Numbered from the stretch's first letter, positions 16,101-24,299 are shown. The stretch: 64,000 bases of DNA from Actinophytocola algeriensis (GCF_014203735.1 NZ_JACHJQ010000007.1:62001-126000), one strand, 5' to 3'. Notes: generated by a model not told the origin, from the letters alone. Made by a program: numbers and translations.

Positions 16101-16630
16101 ACGGCGTTGGCCGCGTCGAAGCCGGGCACCGCGACCTGCTCGCGGATGACGGGGAGCTCGCCGAGCCACCGCTGGGCGTCGGCGAACCGCGCGGCGGCGG
16201 CCTCGTGGTCGAGCGTGACGCGGCCCGCGGCGCGCACGAACGCGGCCCGCGCGTTGTCGGTGTTGAACCGCTCGTCGGTGAGCTTGCGCGGCAGGTCCTC
16301 CGCGCGGGCGGCAAGCAGCGCGCCCGCCGCGCCGCGCTCGGCCTGCAGCGCCCCGACCAGCTCGCGCAGCTCCTGGTCGACCACGACCAGCCGGTCCACC
16401 CGCCGGTACGAGCTCGCCTTCTCGACCTGGTCGGAGATCTGCATGGTGCCGAGCACGATCGCGAAGACGACCGGCACGAGCGTGACCGCGGCGAGCTTGA
16501 CGGGGAGGTTCCAGTCCCGCCAGTTCGCGAGCACGCTCATCAGTGCCGACCACCGGGAGACGGACTCGTCGGCGCGTAGCGCCGCACCGTTCCCTTCCTC
16601 GGTTGACACGTTTTGTGTCGCAGGTTTCAA
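13166..16630 (-). CDS. cvnA: Conservon sensor kinase-like protein (CvnA type) with nitrate/nitrite-sensing domain
   Basis: 1154 residues. TM1 (about 46-66) and TM2 (about 346-366) enclose an extracellular NIT-type sensing domain (VVDQELRELVGALQAERGAAGALLA). A HAMP segment follows, then a coiled coil (LATLFQLDHLATRMRRNNENLMVLSG) and a HATPase domain with LLDNATAFSAPD (N box) and DEGIGM (G1). The phosphoacceptor His is not in an HE/D-x-R context, as usual for CvnA. The C-terminal about 430 residues are disordered: a run of NGT tripeptides (about 690-755) and two copies of GLPRRSPRQNLVPGS (about 938 and 1070), each preceded by an FAAD-containing block. Start ATG at 16628-16630. Confidence 0.92.
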   Translation of the reverse strand: MKPATQNVSTEEGNGAALRADESVSRWSALMSVLANWRDWNLPVKLAAVTLVPVVFAIVLGTMQISDQVEKASSYRRVDRLVVVDQELRELVGALQAERGAAGALLAARAEDLPRKLTDERFNTDNARAAFVRAAGRVTLDHEAAAARFADAQRWLGELPVIREQVAVPGFDAANAVVRYSAVVGALLRFDRTMASEAIDPTLASTASALHDLEAIKEEVSFQYAVIAVGAARGSLTGPEVEALTASVGRQADRLADFYSLAGADRVDLYDTTVSGTGIAGRNNIVAAVIANPPGAPLPTSPQVWEEGSTLTAKRIADVAAVLGEDLRDRSAALQDEASDGAGLAAVILLVALVVAIGVMFVVGRHLLSSLAALRNGALDVAERALPVAVIRIRDRGELAGDIELPPVPVTSMDEVGQVARAFDAVQRQALKLATEQAGLRATYSSVFVNLSRRSQGLVQRQLQLLERLERDEEDADQLATLFQLDHLATRMRRNNENLMVLSGNEGGRRPQRPTNLADLLRASVSEIEQYQRVVLLPPPSVQVVGYAVGDLVRLTAELLDNATAFSAPDTQVTIASHSFEDGQVCIAVLDEGIGMNQAELDEANAKLADSGLIDVATSRRMGLFVIGRLAGRHGIEVRLNGGHDVKGVRATVTVPADVIVPAETPAEPERVKAQPNGTSLLVPFSLAGERSTTVNGTNGTNGTNGTNGTHVNGTNGRTNGHANGHSNGHASGANSTSGTNGVNGVHGLNGIKPSPLPRREQPAPEEPTARETARESTQDERSGNPPLPRRSPSGKMPGQRGTGRTEQSGPGEIAGPRGPFEPPARQTSGAGLFSPAEGDEQDTTGWWTASTPVDRSAIEETTPIFDEMVSAWFRAVSDPAVDDATAAAMLASDVRSASSAKSQPPSKDDQQRGRDAWNFAADSGFDTARAVSNAEPSEFTSGGLPRRSPRQNLVPGSADAPGELPRHARDADDVRSRLSDYRQGVRKARDHRSGAEPASADVAPVTPPRPTTDPPAPAGPPVPPPPAKSAVDAADAETVRLDLSHAGWRFAADIGWRAANQVSTATPVDFTSGGLPRRSPRQNLVPGSVSHSGNGNGSGAAQPRAERAEEMRGRLGSFQKGLSRGRRSLAERSSTNGLLNGQHRDHKQQQESE
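14502..14546. repeat. 9-bp tandem repeat inside cvnA
   Basis: Five units of GTGCCGTTC (the last GTGCCGTTG) encode the (NGT)n run on the minus strand. Further degenerate units extend to about 14390. Copy number is likely variable between strains. Confidence 0.85.
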
Positions 16631-17328
16631 GGCAGCGCCTCATTTCAGAATGAGGAGACGACAATTCCCAGTGGAGCGCACCGCGCGGCTTGCGTCGGGA
16701 CTGCCGCCGCGGCGAGAACTGAGGATCGATCGTACCCCAGTCAGCCGGTCACGAAAGCATTCGAAAAGTTCGGTGTTGACCTGCGAAAACCGACCGAAAA
16801 GCGATCAAGCAAGGGTCGCCGCGGCGCACTCGCCGCCCTTTCGATCATGGCGGTTCTACTGTGGGTCTGGATAGGACTTACTTAATCCCCCGATCGGGTT
16901 ACGTTGCCTCTCGCGCCACTCGCGACAACCCCTCGGACGATCATGACGTGTCCCCCAAGTGAGGTGCAGATGCACGTGCAGTGACCGTCAGCGACGCTCT
17001 CAGCAGGACAAACAGGCCGTAGCCCAGCTTCACCCTGACGCGTGACGCGCTGGTCGGAGCCAGACTTCCGGGATACTGTGCACCCAGCACAACCGGCCCT
17101 TGTGACCACGATCCGTCACCTCGATCCTGCGGTGTGCAACTTTCGCAACGCAACGTCACTCGAAGATTCACCGATAGGTGTGAACGCCTGGACACGGCTC
17201 GTTCTGTAGTGTCTACTTCGGTCCCGCGAGAGGTGTTGCGTTTTTGAGAACGCCCTCTCCGACGCATCTCCACTTTGAATTCCGGCCGCATGCGTTAATG
17301 TGCTGCGGCCACTTCAACGGAGGAACAC
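16631..17328. other. 698-base divergent intergenic region, no convincing gene
   Basis: Separates cvnA from the rightward DUF485-actP operon. A frame at 16613-16885 (TTG start, C-terminal TM ALAALSIMAVLLWVW) is the only plausible peptide, but it has no ribosome binding site and its start lies within cvnA. The end of the region carries the operon's strong ribosome binding site GGAGGAAC (about 17319-17326), preceded by a relatively AT-rich stretch. I see no clear riboswitch or repeat. Confidence 0.6.
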
Positions 17329-17745
17329 ATGACGCAGGTGGTTCACACCCCGATAACGGCACGCGCACCGGAACAGGCCGGTGCCGGTTTCGGCGGAATC
17401 ACCACACAGCACGGCACTCCCCCGGTCCCCCCGGACGGTCCCGACTACGCGGCAATCCACGACAGCCCGCAGTTCGCGGCGCTACGCCGTCGTTTCCGGC
17501 GTTTCGTGTTCCCCATGGCCGCGCTGTTCTTCGGCTGGTACCTCACCTACGTGCTGCTGGCCGCCTACGCCCACGACTTCATGAGCCACCGCCTGTTCGG
17601 ACTGGTGACCGTCGGCCTCGTGCTCGGCGTGCTCCAGTTCGTCTCGACGATCGCCATCACCGCCGCCTACGTGCGGTTCGCGCGCAGGAACCTCGACCCC
17701 GCGGTCGAGGAACTGCGCGCCGGCGCGGGAGTTACCGACCGATGA
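17329..17745 (+). CDS. DUF485 membrane protein, symporter partner
   Basis: 138 residues: disordered N-terminus, then the DUF485 core with HDSPQFAALRRRFRRFVFPMA and two TM helices (about 63-83 and 96-116, FGLVTVGLVLGVLQFVSTIAI), and the conserved YVRFARRNLDP. DUF485 proteins precede actP-type symporters and are thought to be small subunits or stabilisers. The stop overlaps the symporter start (ATGA), and the ribosome binding site GGAGGAAC is strong. Confidence 0.92.
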   Translation: MTQVVHTPITARAPEQAGAGFGGITTQHGTPPVPPDGPDYAAIHDSPQFAALRRRFRRFVFPMAALFFGWYLTYVLLAAYAHDFMSHRLFGLVTVGLVLGVLQFVSTIAITAAYVRFARRNLDPAVEELRAGAGVTDR

Positions 17746-19334
17746 CCATGATCTCCGCACAGTCCGGCCAGGTCGGCAGCCCGCTGCTGAACCTGGCCGT
17801 GTTCGCCGGGTTCGTCGCGATCACGCTGTACGTCGTGTACCGGGTGAGCCACCGCAACACGTCCACAGCGGACTACTACGCGGCGGGCAGCACGTTCACC
17901 GGCTCGCAGAACGGCGTCGCCCTCACCGGCGACTACCTGTCGGCCGCGTCGTTCCTCGGCATCGCCGGTGCGATCGCGGTCCACGGCTACGACGGGTTCC
18001 TGTACTCCATCGGGTTCCTCGTCGCGTGGCTCGTGGCGCTGCTGCTGGTCGCCGAACTGGTCCGCAACACGGGCCGCTTCACGATGGGTGATGTACTGGC
18101 GTACCGGATGCGCCAGCGCCCGGTCCGCGCCGCGGCCGCGACGTCCACGCTCGTGATCTCGTTCTTCTACATGCTGGCGCAGATGGCGGGCGCCGGTGGC
18201 CTCGTGGCGCTGCTGCTCGACGTGCACGGCAAGGGCGGGCAGGCGCTGGTGATCTGCGTCGTCGGCCTGATCATGATCTTCTACGTGCTCGTCGGCGGCA
18301 TGAAGGGCACCACGTGGGTGCAGATCATCAAGGCGACGCTGCTCGTGCTGTGCGTCGTGCTGATGACCGTGTTCCTGCTGGGCAAGTTCGGCTTCAGCGT
18401 GTCCGCGTTGCTGGACGAGGCCGCCGCGAACAACGCCAAGGGTGAGGCCGTGCTCGTGCCGGGCGTCCAGTACGGCAAGACCGCGATCACCCAGCTGGAC
18501 TTCGTGTCCCTGTCGCTGGCCCTGATCCTCGGCGCGGCGGCGCTCCCCCACGTGCTGATGCGGTTCTACACGGTGCCCAACGCGAAGCAGGCCCGCCGGT
18601 CGGTGGTGTGGGCGATCGGCTGCATGGCCGTGTTCTACCTTGCCACGCTGGTGATCGGCTACGGCGCGTCGGCGCTGGTCGGTTCGGACCGGATCCTGTC
18701 GTCGACGGGCAAGGAGAACTCGGCGGCGCCACTGCTGGCGTTCGAGATCGGCGGCACCCTGCTGCTGGGCATCGTGGCGGCGGTCGCCTTCGCGACGATC
18801 CTCGCCGTGGTCGCGGGGCTGACGCTGACCGCGTCGGCGTCGTTCGCCCACGACGTGTACGCGAACATCTTCCGCGGCGGCAAGGCCGACCCCCGCTCGG
18901 AGGTGAAGGTCGCCCGCAGGACGGCGGTGGTCGTCGGCGTCCTGGCCATGATCGGCGGGATCCTCGCCAACGGCCAGAACGTCGCGTTCCTGGTGGCACT
19001 GGCGTTCGCGTTCGCGGCGTCGGCGAACCTGTCGACCCTGTTGTACTCGCTCTTCTGGAAGCGCTTCAACACGACGGGCACGCTGTGGGGCATGTACTGC
19101 GGGCTCGGTTCGTGCCTGCTGCTGGTGTTCCTGTCGCCGGTCGTGTCCGGCGCCCCGACGTCGATCTTCGCGAGCGTGGACTTCCACCTGTTCCCGCTGA
19201 CGAACCCGGGCATCGTCTCGATCCCGATCTCCTTCCTGGCGGGGTACCTCGGCACGGTGCTGTCCAAGGACCAACCGGACGAGGCCCTGCAGAAGGAGAT
19301 GGCGGTCCGCGCGCTGACCGGGATCGGTCAGTGA
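17742..19334 (+). CDS. actP: Cation/acetate (solute:sodium) symporter
   Basis: 530 residues with about 13 TM helices. Sodium:solute symporter family marks: TSTADYYAAGSTFTG, NGVALTGDYLSAASFLGIAG, GYDGFLYSIGFLVAWL, FTMGDVLAYRM and ALPHVLMRFYTVPNAKQARRS. The paired DUF485 protein and the SFYTVPN-like signature indicate the ActP/MctC monocarboxylate branch (acetate, propionate or pyruvate). Start ATG 17742 in ATGA overlap; ATG 17748 is possible. A perfect 11-bp hairpin follows the gene. Confidence 0.92.
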   Translation: MTMISAQSGQVGSPLLNLAVFAGFVAITLYVVYRVSHRNTSTADYYAAGSTFTGSQNGVALTGDYLSAASFLGIAGAIAVHGYDGFLYSIGFLVAWLVALLLVAELVRNTGRFTMGDVLAYRMRQRPVRAAAATSTLVISFFYMLAQMAGAGGLVALLLDVHGKGGQALVICVVGLIMIFYVLVGGMKGTTWVQIIKATLLVLCVVLMTVFLLGKFGFSVSALLDEAAANNAKGEAVLVPGVQYGKTAITQLDFVSLSLALILGAAALPHVLMRFYTVPNAKQARRSVVWAIGCMAVFYLATLVIGYGASALVGSDRILSSTGKENSAAPLLAFEIGGTLLLGIVAAVAFATILAVVAGLTLTASASFAHDVYANIFRGGKADPRSEVKVARRTAVVVGVLAMIGGILANGQNVAFLVALAFAFAASANLSTLLYSLFWKRFNTTGTLWGMYCGLGSCLLLVFLSPVVSGAPTSIFASVDFHLFPLTNPGIVSIPISFLAGYLGTVLSKDQPDEALQKEMAVRALTGIGQ

Positions 19335-19363
19335 GCTGACCCGGGCCTGCGCCCACCCGGACT

Positions 19364-19404
19364 GTGCCCCTGGCAGCGGCTGCGCCGACCGCCGCCAGGG
19401 GCAC
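19364..19404 (+). terminator. Hairpin terminator after actP
   Basis: GTGCCCCTGGC (19364-19374) pairs perfectly with GCCAGGGGCAC (19394-19404), 30 bases after the actP stop; the loop can pair further. Confidence 0.8.
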
Positions 19405-19428
19405 ACCGCTGTCCGGAGTAGTGCGTGA

Positions 19429-19889
19429 GGTATCGCCGCTCGACGCCGGAACGGCCTGAAAGTCGTGCTGTGGGGCACGTGGGCGCTGTTCGTCGGCGAC
19501 TACGTCGTGCGGTTCCTGCTGGCCGTCCACAAGGGCCGCTTCCTCGTGCGCACGACCTTCGACCTCGCGGTGGTCGCGCTGCCCATGTTGCGGCCGTGGC
19601 GTGCCCTGCGGCTGGTCACCGTCGTGACCGGCAGCTGATGCACTCCGTGCACCGCCAGGTGGCGATGTCGACGCTGATGGTCGGTGGCATCGCCCTGCTC
19701 GGCGTGGTCACCGGGCTGGTGGCGTCCTGGTTCGTCCGCACGATCGAGGGGGCCGGACAGCAGGCCGATGAACTGGCCGGGCTGCGGCGGGAACTGCGGG
19801 CGGCGGTCGACGCGCTCACCGAGGCGCGGGCCCGCGCTTCAGGTACCGGTGAGACCTCGTTCACTGACGAACGGCCCGCGGTGCGGTAG
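19429..19889 (+). pseudogene. Remnant of a voltage-gated-type ion channel gene, pore deleted
   Basis: From 19429 one frame reads LKVVLWGTWALFVGDYVVRF, FLVRTTFDLAVVALPMLRPWRALRLVT and then a stop (19636-19638). This resembles the S3-S4 part of small bacterial channels. A second frame beginning at ATG 19638 reads MSTLMVGGIALLGVVTGLVASWF followed by a coiled coil, which resembles the S6 helix and C-terminus. The pore helix and the TVGYGD selectivity filter that should lie between are absent, the reading frame changes, and there is no start codon for the first part. A functional 84-residue S6-only peptide cannot be excluded. Confidence 0.65.
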
Positions 19890-19898
19890 AACGGTTGT

Positions 19899-20609
19899 GT
19901 GCGTGACCCACTCGCTGGTCTGGCGGACGTGCCGTGGCGGCAGTTGAACCATGCCGACGGCGGCGACGCCTCGGATGTGCCCGATCGGTTGCGGATGTTG
20001 CGGTCCGAGAACCTCGACACGCGGACCAGGGCGCTGACCTGGCTTTCCCGGTTGCCCGGGTCGACAGCGGGCGCGGCTGTCGTCGAGTTTCTCGTGGCGA
20101 TGGTGGACGATCCGGGGACACCGGACCGGGAGGCGCTCGTCAGCCTCCTGCACGACGTCGCGCTCCGGGACATCGATCTGCCCCTGCCCGACGACTTCGA
20201 GGCCGACGACGCCTTCCGTGCGGCCGCCAAGCACGTCGACTCCTATGTCGCCTGGCTCTCCGAGCCGCTGCTCGCGGCCCAGGCGGCCGAGATGCTCGCC
20301 TACTTCCCCGTCTCGCAGCGGGTGGTCGACGCGTTGCTCGCCGCCGCGGTGCCGGCCAGCGCCAACCTCACCCTCGGCTACGTGACGGGCTACCCGCCCA
20401 TCGACGCGCACCTCACCGCGGCGCTCGAGTCGTCGGCCAGGGACGTGCGGATGACGGCGGCCGTCGCGCTCGCGTTCCGGCTGGGGTCCGACCTGCCGGG
20501 GCAGGCGCTCGACCTGCTCGTCGACGAGGCGCCGCCGCCCGCGCCGCCCGGCTGGGACCGGTCCATGCGGGGGTTCGTCGCGCTCGCGTTGCGCCGGGTC
20601 GGGCTCTAG
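19899..20609 (+). CDS. HEAT-like helical repeat protein, unknown function
   Basis: 236 residues from GTG 19899. Entirely helical, with repeated units such as DTRTRALTWLSRLPGSTAGAAVVEFLVAMV, EPLLAAQAAEMLAYFPVSQRVVDALLAAA and DVRMTAAVALAFRLGSD, suggesting HEAT/ARM-type repeats for protein binding. No enzymatic motif. The last codons are RRVGL followed by TAG at 20607-20609, and the TA of this stop is the left TA of the MITE described next, so the original C-terminus may have been changed by the insertion. Confidence 0.7.
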   Translation: MRDPLAGLADVPWRQLNHADGGDASDVPDRLRMLRSENLDTRTRALTWLSRLPGSTAGAAVVEFLVAMVDDPGTPDREALVSLLHDVALRDIDLPLPDDFEADDAFRAAAKHVDSYVAWLSEPLLAAQAAEMLAYFPVSQRVVDALLAAAVPASANLTLGYVTGYPPIDAHLTAALESSARDVRMTAAVALAFRLGSDLPGQALDLLVDEAPPPAPPGWDRSMRGFVALALRRVGL

Positions 20610-20846
20610 TGCTGTGTCCACCAACGTTTGCCGGGTCCTGCGGCGGGTCCGGCCAAGCCGACGGGGATCGCCGTACCCGTGGTGGGGCTGGGTTTGCCGT
20701 GAAAGACGCGTTCAGGACATCGCCGACGCTGTGAAAGCGCCTTTCACAGCACAACGGACGTCGTCAGGGTGCGGGAGACGCCGGGGGCAAACCCGTCCGG
20801 CGAGAACAAACCACGAACCCGGCCAACGTAAGTGGACACAGCACTA
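20607..20846. mobile_element. 240-bp MITE-like element with long terminal inverted repeats
   Basis: The left end TAGTGCTGTGTCCAC (20607-20621) is the exact reverse complement of the right end GTGGACACAGCACTA (20832-20846). Similarity continues inward through ACGTT and GCCGGGT. The TA at each edge would be a target duplication as made by IS630/Tc1-type transposases. No coding capacity. Internally it carries a perfect hairpin with arms GCTGTGAAAG/CTTTCACAGC (20728-20750). It begins in the stop codon of the HEAT-like gene. Confidence 0.85.
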
Positions 20847-20903
20847 ACTACCTGGTGCGGGATCGCGCCGGATCGATGAGAAAGCGGGGGCATCCACCCC
20901 GAG

Positions 20904-21269
20904 CTAGATCGCTTCGCCCGCGCGGACCTTGTGCGTGACCTTGCGCTCGGCGAAGAACGAGCCGATCGGCACGACGCCGGACAGCATCACCAGGATCGTG
21001 CCCTTCAGCGACCAGCGGGCCTTCAGCGCGAGGTCGACGATCACGACCAGGTAGACGATGTACAGGAACCCGTGCACCGGCCCGACGATCGCCGAGAACC
21101 GCGGCTCGTCGAACACGTACCTCATGATCATCGCGAAGCACAGCGCCAGCAGGCCGACGCCGACGATGTACGCGAGCACCCGGAACCGGGCCAGCGCACC
21201 CCGGACACCGGGGTCGCCGACGGCCTGGGCGGGGTTCTCCTCGTCGGTGACGGGGGACTCGGCGGTCAT
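20904..21269 (-). CDS. DUF3817 integral membrane protein
   Basis: 121 residues, three TM helices: FRVLAYIVGVGLLALCFAMI, HGFLYIVYLVVIVDLAL and GTILVMLSGVVPIGSFFAE, with the family's GPVHGFLYIVY and VPIGSFFAERKV motifs. Function unknown. The start overlaps the upstream gene stop by four bases (ATGA). The same gene pair (LprD-like then DUF3817) is found in mycobacteria (Rv1343c-Rv1342c). Confidence 0.9.
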   Translation of the reverse strand: MTAESPVTDEENPAQAVGDPGVRGALARFRVLAYIVGVGLLALCFAMIMRYVFDEPRFSAIVGPVHGFLYIVYLVVIVDLALKARWSLKGTILVMLSGVVPIGSFFAERKVTHKVRAGEAI

Positions 21270-21637
21270 CGCGTCTCCTGCTCGTGTCGTGCGTTGAGCT
21301 GGGCGAGGTAGCGGTTGTACGCGGCCAGCTCAGGGTCGTCATCGTGCGTGTCGCTGTGCGCCTCATCCTGCCTGAGCGGTGTTTTGTCCGGTTCAGGCGG
21401 GGGTGCCACGTGTGACACGGGTTGCTCTCGGGGGTGTTCGCGGCTCAGCTTGCGCAGCCGCCAGAACATGAACGCCGGGAAGAGCCCGAACAGCGGCCAC
21501 TGCAGGACGTACCCGAGGTTCTGCCAGGTCCCGCCGTTCTCGAAGCGCTGCCACTGCCACCAGGCCAGCCCGACACACGCGACGAGCGACACCACACAGA
21601 GCAGGACGATCCCGGCTCGGCGAGCCACCACGTTCAC
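21266..21637 (-). CDS. LprD-like membrane protein
   Basis: 123 residues. N-terminal TM (about 8-25, GIVLLCVVSLVACVGLAWW), then WQWQRFENGGTWQNLGYVLQWPLFGLFPAFMFWRLRKL, which contains a second TM and is the LprD signature, and a charged cytoplasmic tail (EREHPREQP through HEQETR). The cysteine in VACVG resembles a lipobox but not convincingly. Co-transcribed and overlapping with the DUF3817 gene. Overlaps the DUF397 gene start region by four bases. Confidence 0.75.
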   Translation of the reverse strand: MNVVARRAGIVLLCVVSLVACVGLAWWQWQRFENGGTWQNLGYVLQWPLFGLFPAFMFWRLRKLSREHPREQPVSHVAPPPEPDKTPLRQDEAHSDTHDDDPELAAYNRYLAQLNARHEQETR

Positions 21638-21840
21638 GACCGTGACGCTAACACTCCCCCGGCGAACGCCTGCCAGGCCGCACCACCGAAGACGAGGTGC
21701 CCCGCGGCCACGTTCTTGGAGTCCCGCACCCCGACGGCGACACCGGCGAAAGCCACTTCGACACAGGCGTCGTTGGCGCCGCCGCCACTGCGGCTGCTCT
21801 TGCGCCAGACCGCGCCGGAAAACTCAACCGTGGACACCAC
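21634..21840 (-). CDS. DUF397 protein
   Basis: 68 residues from GTG 21840. Contains the two family motifs: WRKSSRSGGGANDACVEVAF and VGVRDSKNVAAGHLVFGGAAWQAF. DUF397 proteins are small partners of DUF5753-containing XRE regulators, whose gene ends 16 bases upstream. Such pairs (WhiJ/BldB-associated) influence development in Streptomyces; the second pair in this window is at 61.8-62.9 kb. Confidence 0.9.
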   Translation of the reverse strand: MVSTVEFSGAVWRKSSRSGGGANDACVEVAFAGVAVGVRDSKNVAAGHLVFGGAAWQAFAGGVLASRS

Positions 21841-21856
21841 AACCGCCTTCTCGGGA

Positions 21857-22672
21857 CTACAGTTCGCCGGCCAGCCGCTCGATGAGCGCCACGGATTCGT
21901 TCGGGCTCAGCGCTTCGGACCGCAGCTGATCGAACATCAGTCTAGCCTGGTCGAGTTCCTCGGGTTTCTCGATGTGAAGTGCGCCGGTCACGTGCGCCAC
22001 GTAGAGCAGAGCGGGGTCCCCGTCGGGAAAACTCAGGACGATGTAGGCGCCACTCGTGCCGGTGTGAGCCCCCGCGGCGTCGGACAGCACCTGGATGCTG
22101 ACCGTGGGCAGCTCCGCACACTCGACGAGGTGCCGCAGCTGCGCACGCATCACCTCGGCTCCGCCGACCAGCTTGCGCAGGGCCGCTTCATCGATGATCG
22201 CCGTCAGCTCGAGGGGGAACTCCTCGTCCTCGAGCCGCCCTTGCCGCATCAGCCGGGCGATCACCTCGTTCTCGACCTGGTCCGCGGGCAGCCGGTGCGC
22301 GGCGAAGAGCGCGCGCATGTAGGCCTCGGTCTGGAGCAGCCCCGGGATCTGGATGAGGCTGAACTCGTAGACAGTCGAGGCTTCGGTCTCCGTGCTGATG
22401 TAGCCGCGGTCGTCGATGTTGTACTTCGTCCACCAGCCCGGGCGGTTGGCCTCCCGGACGAGGTCGAGCAGCTCCGGGTCGTAGATGTCGTAGAAGTCCA
22501 TCATCGAGCGGGCCAGGTGCACGTCCGCCCTCGACTGGCCGGTCTCGACGCGGCCCAACGAGCTGCGGGTCTTGTCCAGCCGCAGTGCGGCCTCCGCCAG
22601 GGTCAGCCCCGCCTGCTCCCGCATCTGCCGCAGCCGCCGCGCCAGGCGTCGCCGCCGGAACGTGGGCGTCAC
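21857..22672 (-). CDS. XRE-family regulator with DUF5753 domain
   Basis: 271 residues from GTG 22672, chosen because GGGAGG lies eight bases upstream; a GTG at 22702 has no ribosome binding site. Helix-turn-helix at residues about 5-60 (RRLARRLRQMREQAGLTLAE, LRLDKTRSSLGRVETGQSR), then DUF5753 (VYEFSLIQIPGLLQTEAYMRAL, LPTVSIQVLSDAAGAH, LIERLAGEL). Probably represses or activates its own operon with the DUF397 partner. It could sense a small ligand through DUF5753. Confidence 0.92.
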   Translation of the reverse strand: MTPTFRRRRLARRLRQMREQAGLTLAEAALRLDKTRSSLGRVETGQSRADVHLARSMMDFYDIYDPELLDLVREANRPGWWTKYNIDDRGYISTETEASTVYEFSLIQIPGLLQTEAYMRALFAAHRLPADQVENEVIARLMRQGRLEDEEFPLELTAIIDEAALRKLVGGAEVMRAQLRHLVECAELPTVSIQVLSDAAGAHTGTSGAYIVLSFPDGDPALLYVAHVTGALHIEKPEELDQARLMFDQLRSEALSPNESVALIERLAGEL

Positions 22673-22742
22673 CCCGATTACCTCCCGTAGCCGAACGATC
22701 ACAGCATGATCGCAGGCGGGAGGGCGTGAGTGGGAATCCCAG

Positions 22743-23522
22743 TCAGACCGCGGCCTTGGCGTAGCCGTCGGCGAGGCCGAAGACCTTCTGGCCGTACGGC
22801 ACGGAGTTGTTGTAGGAGAACACCGCCGCCCACCAGTCCTTCGGCGTGGCGAGGTCGCGGCCGCCGACGCAGAGGTAGCGGGCGGCGGCCAGTGCGGCGT
22901 CGTCGATCTGCTGGGGGTCGCCGATGCCGTCGAGGTTGGCGTCGGCGGTCCAGCGCTTCCAGGTCGACGGGATGAACTGCATCGGGCCGACGGCGCGGTC
23001 GTGCTCGGCGTCGCCGTCGTAGCGGCCGTTGTCGGTGTCGGAGATGGCCTTCACGCCCGGCGAACCGTCCAGCGGGACACCGATGATCGGCTTGGAGGGG
23101 CGGCCGTCGTCGTTCAACCGGGCGCCGCCGTAGCGGCCGTGGTTCGACTCGACGCGGCCGATGCCCGCGAGTGTCGCCCAGGAGAGATGGCAGGCCGGCT
23201 GTTCTGTGCGCAGGACCAGTTCGGCGTTGCCGTACGCCATGAGTGCTCTGGCGGGGACATCGATACCGCCGGACACGCGGCCTGCCCAGGCCCGCAGGGG
23301 GTCCTCGCCTACCGCGCCCGCCTGGGGCTGCGGTGGGGCCACGGCGCCGGGTCGCACGTTCGCGACAGGAACCGACGCGGCCGGAACCTCGATGGGGCTC
23401 TGCTCGGGTGCCGTCGCCGCCTTGTACAGCCACACGCCGCCACCGGCGACCGCGATGACCAGCAGAACCAGGCCGGCGCGGACGAGCACGCCTCGGATGT
23501 CAGGTAGCTGGCCGTCGGTCAC
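22743..23522 (-). CDS. Lytic murein transglycosylase, membrane-anchored
   Basis: 259 residues. N-terminal signal anchor (about 14-33, LVRAGLVLLVIAVAGGGVWL), Pro/Ala linker, then an SLT domain of the MltB-like type: LAGIGRVESNHGRYGG with catalytic Glu125, GPMQFIPSTWKRW, DANLDGIGDPQQIDDAALAAARYLC and FSYNNSVPYGQKV. Cleaves the glycan strand of peptidoglycan, making anhydromuropeptides. Acts outside the membrane; monocistronic. Cys111 and the Cys of RYLC probably form the usual disulfide. Confidence 0.93.
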   Translation of the reverse strand: MTDGQLPDIRGVLVRAGLVLLVIAVAGGGVWLYKAATAPEQSPIEVPAASVPVANVRPGAVAPPQPQAGAVGEDPLRAWAGRVSGGIDVPARALMAYGNAELVLRTEQPACHLSWATLAGIGRVESNHGRYGGARLNDDGRPSKPIIGVPLDGSPGVKAISDTDNGRYDGDAEHDRAVGPMQFIPSTWKRWTADANLDGIGDPQQIDDAALAAARYLCVGGRDLATPKDWWAAVFSYNNSVPYGQKVFGLADGYAKAAV

Positions 23523-23565
23523 ACAAGGTCAACGACGGCCGTGCCACAACGTTACGAAACGAAGA

Positions 23566-24060
23566 TCAGGCCGACCGGCGCTCGTTGGCGCGCTGCAGCC
23601 GGTTGACGCACCAGGCCGGGGCGCTGCCGCGGCGGAGGTGGTCGAGGACGGTCAGGGGACCGAGGCGACGACTGAGGTCGGACGGCGCGAGACCGGCGGC
23701 ACGGTAGTCCAGCGCGCGCTGGTCGAGCGGGCTGATGCCGGCGTCCCACCACTCCTTGGCCTCGGCGAGACCGCCCACCATCTGCCACCAGCCCGCGGCC
23801 GCGGAGATCAGCTCGGCCGGCACATCCGGCAGCCGCTCACGCATGGCCGCGAAGAACCTCGGGTCCGTCGCCTCGACGGCGGCCCAGGGGTTGCTGCTGT
23901 TGCCGCCGCGTGCGCGCTGGCCGGGGATCCCCCGCGGCTGGACCGGTACCTCCGCGAGCCACTCCGACGCGATGCGGCTGATCTCGTCCGACTCGGCGGC
24001 CTTCGAGTGGTCCTCAGTCCACTGCCGCACCAGGTCATCCACACCGGGATCGTCGAGCAT
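23566..24060 (-). CDS. Hypothetical protein
   Basis: 164 residues from ATG 24060, which has GGAGG just upstream; the frame is open further but has no ribosome binding site. The N-terminus is acidic (MLDDPGVDDLVRQWTEDHSK, EISRIASEWLAEVP). The C-terminal region is helical: GWWQMVGGLAEAKEWWDAGI, DLSRRLGPLTVLDHLRRGS, ending NRLQRANERRSA, which looks DNA- or RNA-binding because of its basic end. No known family recognised. Confidence 0.7.
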   Translation of the reverse strand: MLDDPGVDDLVRQWTEDHSKAAESDEISRIASEWLAEVPVQPRGIPGQRARGGNSSNPWAAVEATDPRFFAAMRERLPDVPAELISAAAGWWQMVGGLAEAKEWWDAGISPLDQRALDYRAAGLAPSDLSRRLGPLTVLDHLRRGSAPAWCVNRLQRANERRSA

Positions 24061-24299
24061 CCTGCCTCCTCCGAGAACTGCGGACTGCCCCGCGGGCTGT
24101 GTCTGATGATCGCCTCGCGAGCTTCGCGAAGTCGATGCGGGAACCGTAAAGGCCACCACCGACAATTCGCCAGACCTGATCTCGAGGAAAGGCCGCCAAC
24201 AGGGCGTACTGGGCCAGAATCCACCCGTACGGTCCAATGTGGCGCGTAGTTGACCCGAAGACAGTCACGTTCCGTGATCCGGCGTGGTACAGACACAGA

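Noticed and set aside
16613-16885. 90-codon frame with C-terminal TM upstream of cvnA
   Set aside because: It starts at TTG within cvnA on the other strand, has no ribosome binding site, and its first half lacks any coding character.
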